From NCBI GenBank assembly GCA_050157065.1, contig CP189573.1: DNA of 64,000 bases; one strand, 5' to 3'. The translations under genes were made by a program, and so were the position numbers. Of this stretch, positions 45,387-54,615 are shown one piece after another (position 1 is the stretch's first letter; each line of letters begins with the position of its first letter). The stretch is from Avipropionibacterium sp050157065. Lineage in GTDB: Bacteria; Actinomycetota; Actinomycetes; Propionibacteriales; Propionibacteriaceae. The notes under the pieces were generated by a model. The model worked only from the letters and a program-made list of their open reading frames with translations, was not told the DNA's origin and made no database searches.

Positions 45387-45498
45387 GACCTCAGGCGACC
45401 TGCTCGGGGGTGTTTGGTCCGCCGATCTCCTCCCTGCGCAGTGCGCCCGCGGTCTCCACCGTGGGGGCCGCTTGATGACTCGGGGGAGTTGTTTCATC

Positions 45499-46464
45499 AT
45501 GCGTGTTTCGCGCGCGCCTTTGGCGTGCCTTGTTGCCTCGGCGGCCCTGCTCGTGCCGGGCTTCCACGCGATCGCCACGGCGACCGCAGATGCCGTGCCC
45601 GACAGCGTCGCCCCGGCCCAGACCGATGCCATGATCATCTCGGCCAAGGCCCTCAACGATCACGGATGCGACGCCACCGAGTGGCACTTCGTGATCACCG
45701 GTGTCGGCAGTGACGGCGTGGCGCCGGCGTCGATCACGGTGACGTTCAGTGGTGGGAACTCCGTCGTGGTTCCGCTGGACAGGGTCACCGGCAACGTTGC
45801 GCACTACACCACCTACGACCACCTGGACCAGGACGTCGTGTCCGCGACGGCCAGCATCGTCGCAACGTGGGACGGTCAGTTCAACCTGTCCCACGGACCG
45901 TGCGGTACACCTTCGTCGTCCACCCCACCGGCGTCCACACCGCCTGTCTCGACCCCACCGGTCTCGACCCCACCGGTCTCGACCCCACCGGTCTCGACCC
46001 CACCGGTCTCGACCCCACCGGTCTCGACGCCACCGGCCTCCACCCCGCCGGCCTCGACGCCACCGGCCTCCACCCCGCCGGCCTCGACGCCACCGGCCTC
46101 CACCCCGCCGGCCTCGACGCCACCGGCCTCCACCCCGCCCGCTTCGACGCCGCCCGCTTCGACGCCACCGGCCTCCACCCCACCGGCCTCGACCCCACCC
46201 GCTTCGACGCCACCCGCTTCGACGCCACCGGTCACCCACCCGCCGTCCACGGGTGGCACCCCGCCGGCGAGCACCACGTCGACGCGCACCACGGCGGTCG
46301 GCAGCACGACGGTCAGCACGACGCCGGCAGCGCCCGGCAACGGCCGACCCGGTTTCGGCACCGGCGGTGACGGCCTGCCCATCTGGCCGTTCCTGCTCGG
46401 TGGCGGCCTGGCAGCCACCGCCGTGGCCGTGTTCCCGCGGCGCAAGGGCACCCGGGAACAGTGA
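45499..46464 (+). CDS. Secreted Ser/Thr-Pro repeat surface protein, likely sortase substrate
   Basis: This protein has 321 residues from ATG 45499; ATG 45475 would also fit. A signal peptide (about 1-32, PLACLVASAALLVPG) is followed by a small domain (about 35-138) with two Cys (HGCDATEW, HGPCGTP) that may form a disulfide. Then come 21 pentapeptides STPPA/STPPV (141-245), a Thr-rich stretch, and a C-terminal anchor: GFGTGGDG, a hydrophobic helix LPIWPFLLGGGLAATAVAVF and basic RRKGTREQ. The layout is that of a wall-anchored protein, but the LPXTG motif is degenerate (GFGTG). Its stop overlaps the sortase start as GTGA. Confidence 0.8.
   Translation: MRVSRAPLACLVASAALLVPGFHAIATATADAVPDSVAPAQTDAMIISAKALNDHGCDATEWHFVITGVGSDGVAPASITVTFSGGNSVVVPLDRVTGNVAHYTTYDHLDQDVVSATASIVATWDGQFNLSHGPCGTPSSSTPPASTPPVSTPPVSTPPVSTPPVSTPPVSTPPVSTPPASTPPASTPPASTPPASTPPASTPPASTPPASTPPASTPPASTPPASTPPASTPPASTPPASTPPVTHPPSTGGTPPASTTSTRTTAVGSTTVSTTPAAPGNGRPGFGTGGDGLPIWPFLLGGGLAATAVAVFPRRKGTREQ
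45919..46233. repeat. 21 tandem 15-bp units encoding STPPA/STPPV
   Basis: There are twenty-one contiguous 15-bp units, for example TCGACCCCACCGGTC. Units 3-7 are identical and encode STPPV; units 8-14 alternate two synonymous forms, TCGACGCCACCGGCC and TCCACCCCGCCGGCC. The alternating pattern shows that a 30-bp double unit was also duplicated. Copy number is likely to vary between strains. Confidence 0.95.
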
Positions 46465-47207
46465 TCACCCGGCGGCGGTTCGCCGCTGCCGCTCTGGCGG
46501 TCGGGTTGTTCGGCGGGTCCTTCGTGGCCTGGCACGAGACCCGGCCGCCCGCGGTGACGGCTGACACTCCGGGATCCCCCGTGGGTCCCGGGGCGTCGCC
46601 GGTTGCTCCGACGACGGTGGGCCCTACCCTCTCACCGTCGTCGGAACCACCCGACACCTCGTCGCCGGCGGCGACGTCCGCCGAGCAAGTGCCAGCCTCG
46701 GCCACCACGCACGGGTCAGCCTCGACCTCGACGCCGTCGCAGCCTTCCGCGTCGCCGTCACGGGCCGTGCCGACGGCCGAGGTCACCCGGCTGCGGATTG
46801 ACGGTGTGTTGTCGGCCACCGCCGGTGCTCCGATCTCACCGGACCCGCGGACGAACATCCTGACCCCACCCAACAGCTCCCAGGTGTTCCGGTGGGCGGA
46901 GCGCGGCAGGCCCGGCACCGGTGCCCGTGACACGGTGTACCTGCTGGGTCACACCGTCCGCGCCGGTGGCGGCGTCTTCGACCGGCTGCAGACGGTCACG
47001 CCGGGGCAGGTGATCATGGTCGACACGACCACCGGATCGCTGCAGTACAAGGTGTCGGCGGTCAAGCTCTACCCCCGTGACAGCATCCAGCACGCCGACG
47101 AGGTGTACGCGACCGTGCCGGGCCGGCTGGTGCTGATCGGCTGCTACCTCAACGCCGACGGTTCGCGTCAGGACCGCAACGTCGTGGTGTTCGCCCAGCG
47201 GACCTGA
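46461..47207 (+). CDS. Sortase (actinobacterial class E/F type)
   Basis: This membrane-anchored transpeptidase attaches surface proteins to the wall. It has 248 residues: an N-terminal signal-anchor (FAAAALAVGLFGGSFVAW), a Ser/Thr/Pro linker (about 30-105), and the sortase barrel. The catalytic triad is visible: His in YLLGHTV, Cys in LIGCYLN, Arg in SRQDRNVVVF. GTG 46461 overlaps the stop of the repeat protein, so the enzyme and its likely substrate are translationally coupled. The usual TLxTC text is replaced by LIGC. Confidence 0.88.
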   Translation: MITRRRFAAAALAVGLFGGSFVAWHETRPPAVTADTPGSPVGPGASPVAPTTVGPTLSPSSEPPDTSSPAATSAEQVPASATTHGSASTSTPSQPSASPSRAVPTAEVTRLRIDGVLSATAGAPISPDPRTNILTPPNSSQVFRWAERGRPGTGARDTVYLLGHTVRAGGGVFDRLQTVTPGQVIMVDTTTGSLQYKVSAVKLYPRDSIQHADEVYATVPGRLVLIGCYLNADGSRQDRNVVVFAQRT

Positions 47208-47224
47208 CCACTCCGCGGCCCAAC

Positions 47225-47238
47225 TAAGCTCGGCCAGC
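47225..47238 (+). promoter_or_regulatory. -10 element placed for leaderless start of the oligopeptidase gene
   Basis: TAAGCT (47225-47230) is followed by 8 nt and GTG 47239, with no ribosome site between. Confidence 0.4.
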
Positions 47239-49416
47239 GTGAGTGAGCAGCCCCATACCGGTCCAGCCCGTACCGAACCGACCCAACCGCCGACGGCACC
47301 GCGTCGACCGACGACGCGGGTCCACCACGACGACGAGTTCCACGATCCGTACGAATGGCTCCGCAACGCCGATGACCCCGAGGTGATCGCCCACCTCGAG
47401 GCGGAGAACGCGTGGACCGAGCAGCAGTCAGCCACCCAACAGGCCTTGCGTGACGAGGTGTTCGAGTCGATCACCGCTAGGACCAAGCAGACCGACATGT
47501 CGGTGCCGGTCCACACCGTCCACGGCGACCCGGACGCCGGTGGCAGCGCCTGGTGGTACTACAGCCGGGCCGTGGAGGGCCAGGAGTACGCCCTCCACTG
47601 CCGTGTCCCGGCCACCGATCCGACGACCCCGCCGGATCCGGACGGGGAGCTGGCCGACGAGGTGGTGCTGCTCGACGGCAACGCCGCGGCCGAGGGCCAC
47701 GAGTTCTTCTCGGTCGGCGCCTTCGACGTGTCCCCCGACGGCAACCTGCTGGCGTACTCGGTCGACCACACCGGCGCCGAGCGTTATCTGCTCCGGGTCG
47801 TCGACCTGCGTACCGGCGAGCTGTTGTCCGACAGCATCGACAACACCTCCTACTCGGTGGTGTGGGCCGGCAACGAGCACCTGTTCTACACCCGCGCCGA
47901 TGACGCGTGGCGTCCGTACACCGTGCTGCGGCACCGGCTGGGCACCGCGGCCGACGACGACGTGGCCGTCTTCACCGAGCCCGACGAACGGTTCTGGGTC
48001 GGCGCCGGGCTGAGCCGCGACGAGGAGTGGGTGCTGATCGGGTCGGGCAGCAAGCTGTCCAGCGAGTGGCGCATCCTGCCGGCCGCCGACCCGTACGCCA
48101 CCCCGCGCGTGGTGGCGCCGCGGCGCGACGACGTGGAGTACGACGTCGAGCCTGCCGGTGACCGCTTGCTGATCGTGCACAACCTCGACGCCACCGACTT
48201 CATGGTCAGCGAGGCCCCGCTGGAGGCGACCGGCCCGGAGCAGTGGCGGCCGGTGGTGCCACACACGCCGGGGGTCCGGATCACCGATGTCGACGCCTAC
48301 CGTGACCACGTCGTGGTCTCGATGCGGCGTGACGGCCTCACCGCCGTGCACGTGATGGGCCGCGACGCACACGGCGACCTGGTGCCGGGTCATGACGTCG
48401 ACTTCGACGCACCGCTCTACACCGCCTCGATGATGGGCAGCCCCAACTGGGTGACCGACAGGGTCAGGCTCAACTACACCTCGATGGTCACGCCCAACTC
48501 GACCTACGACCTCGACCTGACCTCGAGGGAGCTGACGCTGCTCAAGCAGCAGCCGGTGCTGGACCACCCGGTGCACGGCCCGTACCGCAGCGACGACTAC
48601 GCCCAGACCAGGACCTGGGCCACCGCCGACGACGGCACCCGGATCCCGATCTCGCTGGTGCACCGGGCCGACCTGGTGCTCGACGGATCGGCGCCGCTGG
48701 TGCTGTACGGCTACGGGTCGTACGAGATCCCGGTCGACCCACGCTTCTCGATCCCGACACTCCCCTACCTCGACCGCGGTTTCGTCTACGCCATCGCGCA
48801 CGTCCGCGGCGGGGGTGAGCTGGGACGCAGCTGGTACGAGCAGGGCCGCCTCGACCACAAGCGCAACACGTTCACCGACTTCATCGCCTGTGCCGACCAC
48901 CTCATCGCCCAGGGCTGGACCTCACCGGACCGGCTCGGTGCCTCCGGCGGCAGCGCCGGCGGCCTGCTGGTCGGTGCGGTCGCCAACCTCGCCGGTGACC
49001 GGTTCCGGGCGATCCTCGCCGCCGTCCCGTTCGTCGACCCGCTGACCACCATCCTCGACCCGGAGCTGCCGCTGACGGTCACCGAGTGGGAGGAGTGGGG
49101 CAACCCGCTCGCCGACCCGGCCGTGTACGCCTACATGAAGTCGTACAGCCCGTACGAGAACGTCGAGCCGAAGCCGTACCCGGCGATCCTGGCGACCACC
49201 TCGCTGAACGACACCCGGGTCTCCTACACCGAACCGGCGAAGTGGGTGGCCGAGCTCCGCCACACCGCAGAACCCCACCCGGATCGGCCGGTGCTGCTGA
49301 AGACCGAGATGGTCGCCGGCCACGGCGGGGTCAGCGGCCGCTACCGGGTGTGGGCCGACATGGCGTTCGAGACGGCCTGGCTGATCGACCAGTTGGATCC
49401 GACCCCGCCCAGCTGA
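47239..49416 (+). CDS. S9 family prolyl oligopeptidase (oligopeptidase B-like)
   Basis: This is a cytoplasmic serine peptidase that cuts short peptides. It has 725 residues: an N-terminal start HHDDEFHDPYEWL, a seven-bladed propeller (about 80-430), and an alpha/beta-hydrolase domain. The nucleophile is Ser572 in SGGSAGGLL; the acid is expected near TSLNDTRVSY, and the His is in GHGGVSGRY. HVRGGGELGRSWYEQGR and HKRNTFTDFIACADHLI are typical of oligopeptidase B. Its stop codon lies inside a short tandem repeat (49410-49487). Confidence 0.93.
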   Translation: MSEQPHTGPARTEPTQPPTAPRRPTTRVHHDDEFHDPYEWLRNADDPEVIAHLEAENAWTEQQSATQQALRDEVFESITARTKQTDMSVPVHTVHGDPDAGGSAWWYYSRAVEGQEYALHCRVPATDPTTPPDPDGELADEVVLLDGNAAAEGHEFFSVGAFDVSPDGNLLAYSVDHTGAERYLLRVVDLRTGELLSDSIDNTSYSVVWAGNEHLFYTRADDAWRPYTVLRHRLGTAADDDVAVFTEPDERFWVGAGLSRDEEWVLIGSGSKLSSEWRILPAADPYATPRVVAPRRDDVEYDVEPAGDRLLIVHNLDATDFMVSEAPLEATGPEQWRPVVPHTPGVRITDVDAYRDHVVVSMRRDGLTAVHVMGRDAHGDLVPGHDVDFDAPLYTASMMGSPNWVTDRVRLNYTSMVTPNSTYDLDLTSRELTLLKQQPVLDHPVHGPYRSDDYAQTRTWATADDGTRIPISLVHRADLVLDGSAPLVLYGYGSYEIPVDPRFSIPTLPYLDRGFVYAIAHVRGGGELGRSWYEQGRLDHKRNTFTDFIACADHLIAQGWTSPDRLGASGGSAGGLLVGAVANLAGDRFRAILAAVPFVDPLTTILDPELPLTVTEWEEWGNPLADPAVYAYMKSYSPYENVEPKPYPAILATTSLNDTRVSYTEPAKWVAELRHTAEPHPDRPVLLKTEMVAGHGGVSGRYRVWADMAFETAWLIDQLDPTPPS

Positions 49417-49487
49417 CGGGCCCGGCGCAGCAGAACGGAGCCCGCCCGCAGCTGAACGGGCCGGGCGCAGCTGAACGGTGGCCGGCC
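49410..49487. repeat. Four 18-21-bp CAGCTGAACGG-type units at the oligopeptidase 3' end
   Basis: Units begin at 49410, 49428, 49449 and 49468 with CAGCTGACGG, CAGCAGAACGG, CAGCTGAACGG and CAGCTGAACGG. The first unit includes the gene's TGA stop, so the array starts in the last codons and runs into the intergenic region upstream of the sigma gene. Confidence 0.8.
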
Positions 49488-49639
49488 CGGGAGCCGACGG
49501 GGCGGGCGGACCAGCACCCTGACTGGTCTGCTCGGTTCCCCTCAGGGTCGCTTCTCAGGGATTGCTCAGGGCACGGTTGGCATCTTTTTGGGCTCCGAAT
49601 GCGTTGAACCCAGTGAAGGCACGACGAGAGGGGCCGACT

Positions 49640-50590
49640 GTGGTTGCAACTGCGACACGAACCAGGATGACCGAAGGTGTTGACGGCAAGGACGCCGTCG
49701 GCCAGTACCTCGACGAGATTGCCCGGACACCGCTGCTGACCGCCGAGGAGGAGGTCGAGCTGGCGAAGACCATCGAGGTCGGGCTGTACGCCGAGAAGAT
49801 CCGGGACGGCGAGGTGACCCGCGCCGAACGTGGCAAGCGGGCGAAGCGTCCGTCGAAGGACGAGCTGGAGACCCTGATCCAGATGGGTCAGGCCGCCCAG
49901 CAGCGCTTCGTCACCGCCAACCTGCGTCTGGTGGTGTCGGTCGCCCGCAAGTACGGCCGGGCCCAGATGCCCCTGCTCGACCTCGTGCAGGAGGGCAACA
50001 CCGGCCTGATCCGGGCGGTCGAGAAGTTCGACTACACCAAGGGCTTCAAGTTCTCCACGTACGGCACCTGGTGGGTCCGCCAGTCGATCAGCCGCGGCAT
50101 CGCCCAGCAGGGTCGCATCGTTCGGCTCCCGGTCCACGTCGCCGAGCAGGTCAACCAGGTCGGCGCGGTGCGTCGGACCCTGGAGCGCCGCCTGGGCCGT
50201 GAGCCGGAGCTGTTCGAGATCGCCGACGAGATGGGGCTGGAGACCGAGCGGGTGATCGACCTGATCCGGTACGGCCGGGAGCACGTGAGCCTGGACGCCC
50301 CGGTCGAGGAGGACGGCGACACCGCCCTGGGTGACCTGATCGCCCGCGAGCCCACGCCTGGCCCGGACGAGGTGGTGCTGGATGCCGAGGAGCGCAGCCG
50401 GCTGGAGGCCATGTTGGGCGCCCTCGACGACCGGTCCGCCGATGTCGTACGGCGTCGCTACGGCCTGCTCGACGGTCGGCAGGCCAAGCTCGCCGACATC
50501 GGCGCGGTCTGGGGGATCACCGCCGAGCGGGTCCGCCAGATCGAACGGCACGCGATCGCCAAGCTGCGCTCCACCGAGGCAGCTGCCTGA
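49640..50590 (+). CDS. sigB: Group 2 sigma factor (SigB/HrdD-like)
   Basis: This is an alternative sigma factor of the principal family. It has 316 residues from GTG 49640, with GAGAGGGG upstream. Region 1.2 is VGQYLDEIARTPLLTAEEEVELAK; region 2 includes NLRLVVSVARKYGRAQMPLLDLVQEGN and YKFSTYxTWW-type text (FKFSTYGTWWVRQSIS); region 4 ends ITAERVRQIERHAIAKLR. It lacks the Lys/Ala-rich N-terminus of the SigA protein encoded at 35741-37204. The sigA-sigB proximity parallels mycobacteria. It is followed by a very strong bidirectional terminator. Confidence 0.92.
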   Translation: MVATATRTRMTEGVDGKDAVGQYLDEIARTPLLTAEEEVELAKTIEVGLYAEKIRDGEVTRAERGKRAKRPSKDELETLIQMGQAAQQRFVTANLRLVVSVARKYGRAQMPLLDLVQEGNTGLIRAVEKFDYTKGFKFSTYGTWWVRQSISRGIAQQGRIVRLPVHVAEQVNQVGAVRRTLERRLGREPELFEIADEMGLETERVIDLIRYGREHVSLDAPVEEDGDTALGDLIAREPTPGPDEVVLDAEERSRLEAMLGALDDRSADVVRRRYGLLDGRQAKLADIGAVWGITAERVRQIERHAIAKLRSTEAAA

Positions 50591-50609
50591 GACCCCTTTC
50601 CCCCTCCCC

Positions 50610-50654
50610 ACTCGGGCGGGTCGGTTCCTTCGCGGGGAACCGACCCGCCCGAGT
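50610..50654. terminator. Very strong bidirectional terminator, sigB / GH67
   Basis: There is a perfect 19-bp stem, ACTCGGGCGGGTCGGTTCC (50610-50628) with its complement at 50636-50654, and a 7-nt loop. It lies between the convergent sigB-like and alpha-glucuronidase genes, preceded by CCCCTTTCCCCC. Confidence 0.85.
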
Positions 50655-50683
50655 CACGTTCCGGGCCGGGTCGAGGTCATCCC

Positions 50684-53600
50684 TCAGACGACGATCAGTG
50701 CAGCGATCCGCCAGAACCCGTCCCGCAACGCACCGGTGAGGCTCAGCTCGGCCGTCCGGCCGGCGGCGCCGCCATCGAGGGTGAAGCTGAACCAGACGAA
50801 CTGCCGGGCCGGGATCTGGCCGGTGCCGGTGGTGCCGAGCACGGTCCCGGCCTCGGAGATCGTGGTGATCCCCGACCCGGTCGAGGAGTCCCCCGACAGC
50901 ACCCACACGGTGTGCGTCCCGGCGGGCAGGTCGAGTTGCAGCCGGTGCGGCGGTTCGTCCTTGCCGAGCACGATGTCGCGGCGCAGCGCATCGCTGTTGC
51001 CGCGGTCGCGCGACTCGGGCAGCCGGCCCACCCAGCCGTACCCGCTGCTGCTGTCGTAGACGTGGTCGGGGCCGAGCCGCAGGTATCCCTCCAGCAGCGG
51101 ACTCGACCCCGTGCCGCCGTCGATTGCCAGCACCGCGTCGTCGGGGTGGATGGTGGTGACCACGTCCAACGTCCGTCCGGTCTCCACGAGCTCGTCACCG
51201 CGGTGGACGGTGACCCCGAGCCGTCCGGTGCCGGGATCGGCCGGCGCGGTGACGGGCACCGCCACATCGGTTTCCGACCCGGCCGGCACCGACACCTCGA
51301 CCGGCTCACTGGTCCAGCCGTCGGGCACGGTCAACTCGACCCGGACGGTCTGGGCGGCCTCGGAGGTGTTGGAGATCGCCACGACCACGTCGTTCGCGCG
51401 GCCCGACCACCAGACCGGCTCGGTGGTGACACCGGCCACGATGACGGGTGGCAACTCGGCGTCCGGGTCCGGGAGGGCCAGCGCGTTGAGCCGCCACCAG
51501 CCGCCCAGCCCGGTGAAGGTGAGGTCGACCGTACGGCCCGCGCCGCCACCGTCCAGCTCGAAGGCCGCCCAGCGGGCCTGGTTGCGACGCTGTTCGGGCA
51601 CGGTCACCAACAGCGTCTCCCCTTCGCGGACCTCGACGGCCTGCGGATCGGCGTCGTTGTCACCGACCAACAGGTACGCGGAGTGGCGGCCGGCCGGTAG
51701 CACGAGTCGCAGCGTCCGCGGTTCGGGGTGCCCGACGAAGTCGCGGACCAGCGCATTGCCGGTCCGGTCACGTGACGACGGCGGCTCCCCCACCCAGCCG
51801 AAGCCGGTCTCGGCACTGAACATCGACTCCGGCGACAGCCGGGTGTAGCCGGGAAGCACGGCCGAGCCGGTGGTCCCGCCGTCCAGGGCGAAGTGGCACA
51901 GCGGCCCGGCGGGGGCGACGAGTTGGCGCAGGTCGGCGGTCCCGAGCACGGTCAGCTCGGGGTCGATGGAGGCGTCCAGGTCGGCGGTGGTGCCGATCAG
52001 CGGTGGCACCACGGGCAGGTTCAGCGTCTCGGTCTCGGTGGAGGCAATCGGCTTGGTCACCGGCTGGGTGGTCCAGGAGTCGTCGGGCGGGACGATCTCC
52101 GCGGTCACGTCCAACTGATCCGGCGTGGCGTTGGTGACCTCGAGCGGGATCCGGTTCGGCCACCCGCCGAGCAGCAGGCCGGGTCCCGACACCTCGACCT
52201 GCAGCCATTGCCGCTGTTGGTCGAGGATCCGTGACTGGTCGAAGAAGAAGGCGACGATCGTGTCGCGCCACACCCGCGCGTGGTCGAGGTGGCCGGCGAA
52301 GCTGGCCGTGATGTCGGCGTGCCGGGCGGCGTCGACCTGTGACGACAACGACTGCCACCGCTGCACGAACTCCTGCACCGTCTCGACCCCGGCGAAGTGG
52401 GTGTCGTAGATGTGCTGGATGACGGTGGTGGCCGGATGCTCGTCGGTGCCGTGCAGTTGGTGGGTGTAGGGCACCCAATGCATGAACAGCAGCAACTCGT
52501 CGGGCATCGTCGCGAGGTCCTCGTACACCTGGGTCCACGCGTCGGGATACCGGCCGGTGAAGCCGGTGCCCGTGGCGACCGTACGGTCGAAGCCGGTGCC
52601 CTCGGAGGTGGTGTGGTGCGACTGGGTCAGCGTGCCGATCGGGCTGGGCTCGAGGTGCGCGCCGCCCGGGTTCACCAGGTACCCCATGCCCAGCGGTGAG
52701 GTGTAGTCCTCGAACGCCGACCACGACTGGAGCAGGATGTCGTCGACGCCGTCGACGATCTCGTCGGTCCAGCCGAAGGTCTGCTTGGTCCACTCCGCGG
52801 CGATGGCGGCCGGGTCGGCTGCGGGGTCCCACACCAGGCGGCCGAAGCCGTACGTGTTGGCGGCCCCGAACTGGTAGCCGGTCCAGTCGCGGTCGTCACC
52901 GAAGTTGATCACACCGGCGATGCCGGCGGTGGTGGTGTTGCGGGTGGTGCCGGTGACGATGTCGGCGACGGTGGGCCCGGCGCCCGGGCCGCCGGTGGTG
53001 AAGTCGAGCACCTCGCGCCACATCGGCACCAGGTACACGGCGTGGACGTCGTGCCCGGTGTACTCCTGGGTGAGCTGCAGTTCCAGCATCTGGTTGGTCT
53101 GGTCGAGCTCACCGAACAGCGGGTGGGTGGGTTCGCGGACCTGGAAGTCGATCGGACCGTACTTGGTCTGCACGATCACGTTGTCGTCGAACTGTCCGTT
53201 CAGCGGGGCGAAGACGTCGTACTGGTACTCCGCCCAGCCGCCGAAGTCCTCGTGCACGAAGGAACGCCAGATGATCAACCCGTCGTGCGGGGCGACCGCC
53301 CGGCCCAACATGTTGGCCCCGTCGGCGTGGGTCCGGCCGTAGTCGAGCGGTCCGGGTTGGCCCTCGGAGTTGGCCTTGACCAGGAAGCCACCGAAGTCGG
53401 GGATCGCGTCGTAGATCTCGGCCACCTTGTCCACCCACCACTGCTGCACCCGAGGGTCGGCAGGGTCGGCGGTCGTGATCGGGTCGGCGGTGCCGGCGGT
53501 GAGCTGGATCGGGGCGGCATAGTTCGCCGACAACCACAGCCGCAGACCCCAGCCACGGAAGGTCGCGGCGAGGTCGACCAGGTTGGTGATCATCTCGCTC

Positions 53601-54415
53601 GACAGGAAGTGCGAGTTGGCGTTCACGTTGTTGATCACGGTGGCGTTGATGCCGACCGACGCGAGCGTCCGGGCGTAGTCGATCATGCGCGGCTCGACCG
53701 TGGGCAGGGCGTCCCAGTTGAAGATGGAGCGGCCCGCGTAGCCACGCTCGACGCTGCGATCGAGGTTGTCCCAGTGGTTGACGATCCGGATCGGGGTGGC
53801 CGGGGCCTCCTCGATCGCCAGCTGGTGCAGCCGTTCGCCCGTCGCGACCAGCCGCAGCAGGTGGAACACCCCGTACAGCACACCGCGACTGGTCCGGGCG
53901 CCCACGACGATGCGGCCGAGGCCGGACCCGGGTCGCAGCGGGGTGGACCGGATCAGGAACGCCTCGTCGGCCAACCCGGCGAGGGTGGCGGCCCCGAAGG
54001 TCGTCCGCACCTCCGCCGACTCCTCCCCGGTGCCGATCAGCACGGTGCCGGGCTGGGATGCCGGGCCGTCGCCCGGCTCGATCCCGGTGAGCCCGGTGAT
54101 CCCACGGCGCAGTTCGGCGGCAGCGTTGTCGATGACCGCGTCGTCACCGGCCGCGACGACGTGACGCAGCGCGGCCCGGTACTCGGTCAGCCGGGCAGGG
54201 TTGCTCACCTGGCGGTATCGCAGCCACAGGTCGTAGCCGTCCTCGTCGGCCGGTCGGCCCGGCGCTCCGTGGGCCGGGCGGATCGCCGTCCAGCCGACCG
54301 ACCCGGCGGTCGCCGCACCGGCGGTGGTGGCGGCCCCGGCCTGCAGCAGTCGCCGCCGCGACAGTCCTGTTCGGAACAGCTGCGGATGGTCGTACGGCTG
54401 GTCGTTCTCGGGCAT
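50684..54415 (-). CDS. Tat-exported GH67 alpha-glucuronidase with duplicated C-terminal modules
   Basis: This enzyme removes glucuronic acid side groups from xylan-derived oligosaccharides. It has 1243 residues, far longer than the usual ~700. A Tat signal SRRRLLQAGAATTAG is followed by the GH67 catalytic domain (about 70-760). The acid is E351 (NSEGQPGP), and the catalytic carboxylates are D423 (GPIDFQVREP) and E451 (LTQEYTG), spaced as in characterised GH67 enzymes. Two similar modules (about 875-1010 and 1105-1243, both with GYGWVG/GFGWVG and SRDR) flank a NEW3-like domain (about 1020-1100). ATG 54415 has GAGGAG upstream. Confidence 0.9.
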   Translation of the reverse strand: MPENDQPYDHPQLFRTGLSRRRLLQAGAATTAGAATAGSVGWTAIRPAHGAPGRPADEDGYDLWLRYRQVSNPARLTEYRAALRHVVAAGDDAVIDNAAAELRRGITGLTGIEPGDGPASQPGTVLIGTGEESAEVRTTFGAATLAGLADEAFLIRSTPLRPGSGLGRIVVGARTSRGVLYGVFHLLRLVATGERLHQLAIEEAPATPIRIVNHWDNLDRSVERGYAGRSIFNWDALPTVEPRMIDYARTLASVGINATVINNVNANSHFLSSEMITNLVDLAATFRGWGLRLWLSANYAAPIQLTAGTADPITTADPADPRVQQWWVDKVAEIYDAIPDFGGFLVKANSEGQPGPLDYGRTHADGANMLGRAVAPHDGLIIWRSFVHEDFGGWAEYQYDVFAPLNGQFDDNVIVQTKYGPIDFQVREPTHPLFGELDQTNQMLELQLTQEYTGHDVHAVYLVPMWREVLDFTTGGPGAGPTVADIVTGTTRNTTTAGIAGVINFGDDRDWTGYQFGAANTYGFGRLVWDPAADPAAIAAEWTKQTFGWTDEIVDGVDDILLQSWSAFEDYTSPLGMGYLVNPGGAHLEPSPIGTLTQSHHTTSEGTGFDRTVATGTGFTGRYPDAWTQVYEDLATMPDELLLFMHWVPYTHQLHGTDEHPATTVIQHIYDTHFAGVETVQEFVQRWQSLSSQVDAARHADITASFAGHLDHARVWRDTIVAFFFDQSRILDQQRQWLQVEVSGPGLLLGGWPNRIPLEVTNATPDQLDVTAEIVPPDDSWTTQPVTKPIASTETETLNLPVVPPLIGTTADLDASIDPELTVLGTADLRQLVAPAGPLCHFALDGGTTGSAVLPGYTRLSPESMFSAETGFGWVGEPPSSRDRTGNALVRDFVGHPEPRTLRLVLPAGRHSAYLLVGDNDADPQAVEVREGETLLVTVPEQRRNQARWAAFELDGGGAGRTVDLTFTGLGGWWRLNALALPDPDAELPPVIVAGVTTEPVWWSGRANDVVVAISNTSEAAQTVRVELTVPDGWTSEPVEVSVPAGSETDVAVPVTAPADPGTGRLGVTVHRGDELVETGRTLDVVTTIHPDDAVLAIDGGTGSSPLLEGYLRLGPDHVYDSSSGYGWVGRLPESRDRGNSDALRRDIVLGKDEPPHRLQLDLPAGTHTVWVLSGDSSTGSGITTISEAGTVLGTTGTGQIPARQFVWFSFTLDGGAAGRTAELSLTGALRDGFWRIAALIVV

Positions 54416-54446
54416 CGGTTCGGCTCCTCATCGAGTCCCACATGCG

Positions 54447-54458
54447 CGTTGTACAACG
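54447..54458. promoter_or_regulatory. 12-bp perfect palindrome upstream of GH67 gene
   Basis: CGTTGTACAACG (54447-54458) is a perfect dyad 32 bp before the alpha-glucuronidase start. The sequence resembles operators of GntR- or LacI-type sugar regulators. No such regulator gene is in the window. Confidence 0.55.
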
Positions 54459-54536
54459 TGGTAGACGCCTCGATCGTAACCCCGATGGCCGAGTTCGGGA
54501 ACCCCTGGCGGGTCATCGGCCCGGGTGGCCGGTGAG

Positions 54537-54597
54537 AAAGGGCGCCACAGCGACGCAGCTGGAGCTGACGTCCACGTGTGTCGCTGTGGCGCCCTTT
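54537..54597. terminator. Strong terminator downstream of tesB
   Basis: Perfect 18-bp arms AAAGGGCGCCACAGCGAC (54537-54554) and its complement (54580-54597) enclose a 25-nt loop. A run of six T follows on the plus strand and the opposite strand ends in CCCTTTC. It begins 18 bp beyond the tesB stop. Confidence 0.85.
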
Positions 54598-54615
54598 TTT
54601 ACGGGCCCATCGGCC

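Noticed and set aside
45919..46233. Plus-strand frame rich in GLDPTGLDATGLHPAG and the antisense EAGGVEAGGV frame as repeat proteins
   Set aside because: Both are other-frame readings of the STPPA/STPPV repeat; only the STPPx frame has a signal peptide, an anchor and coupling to the sortase.
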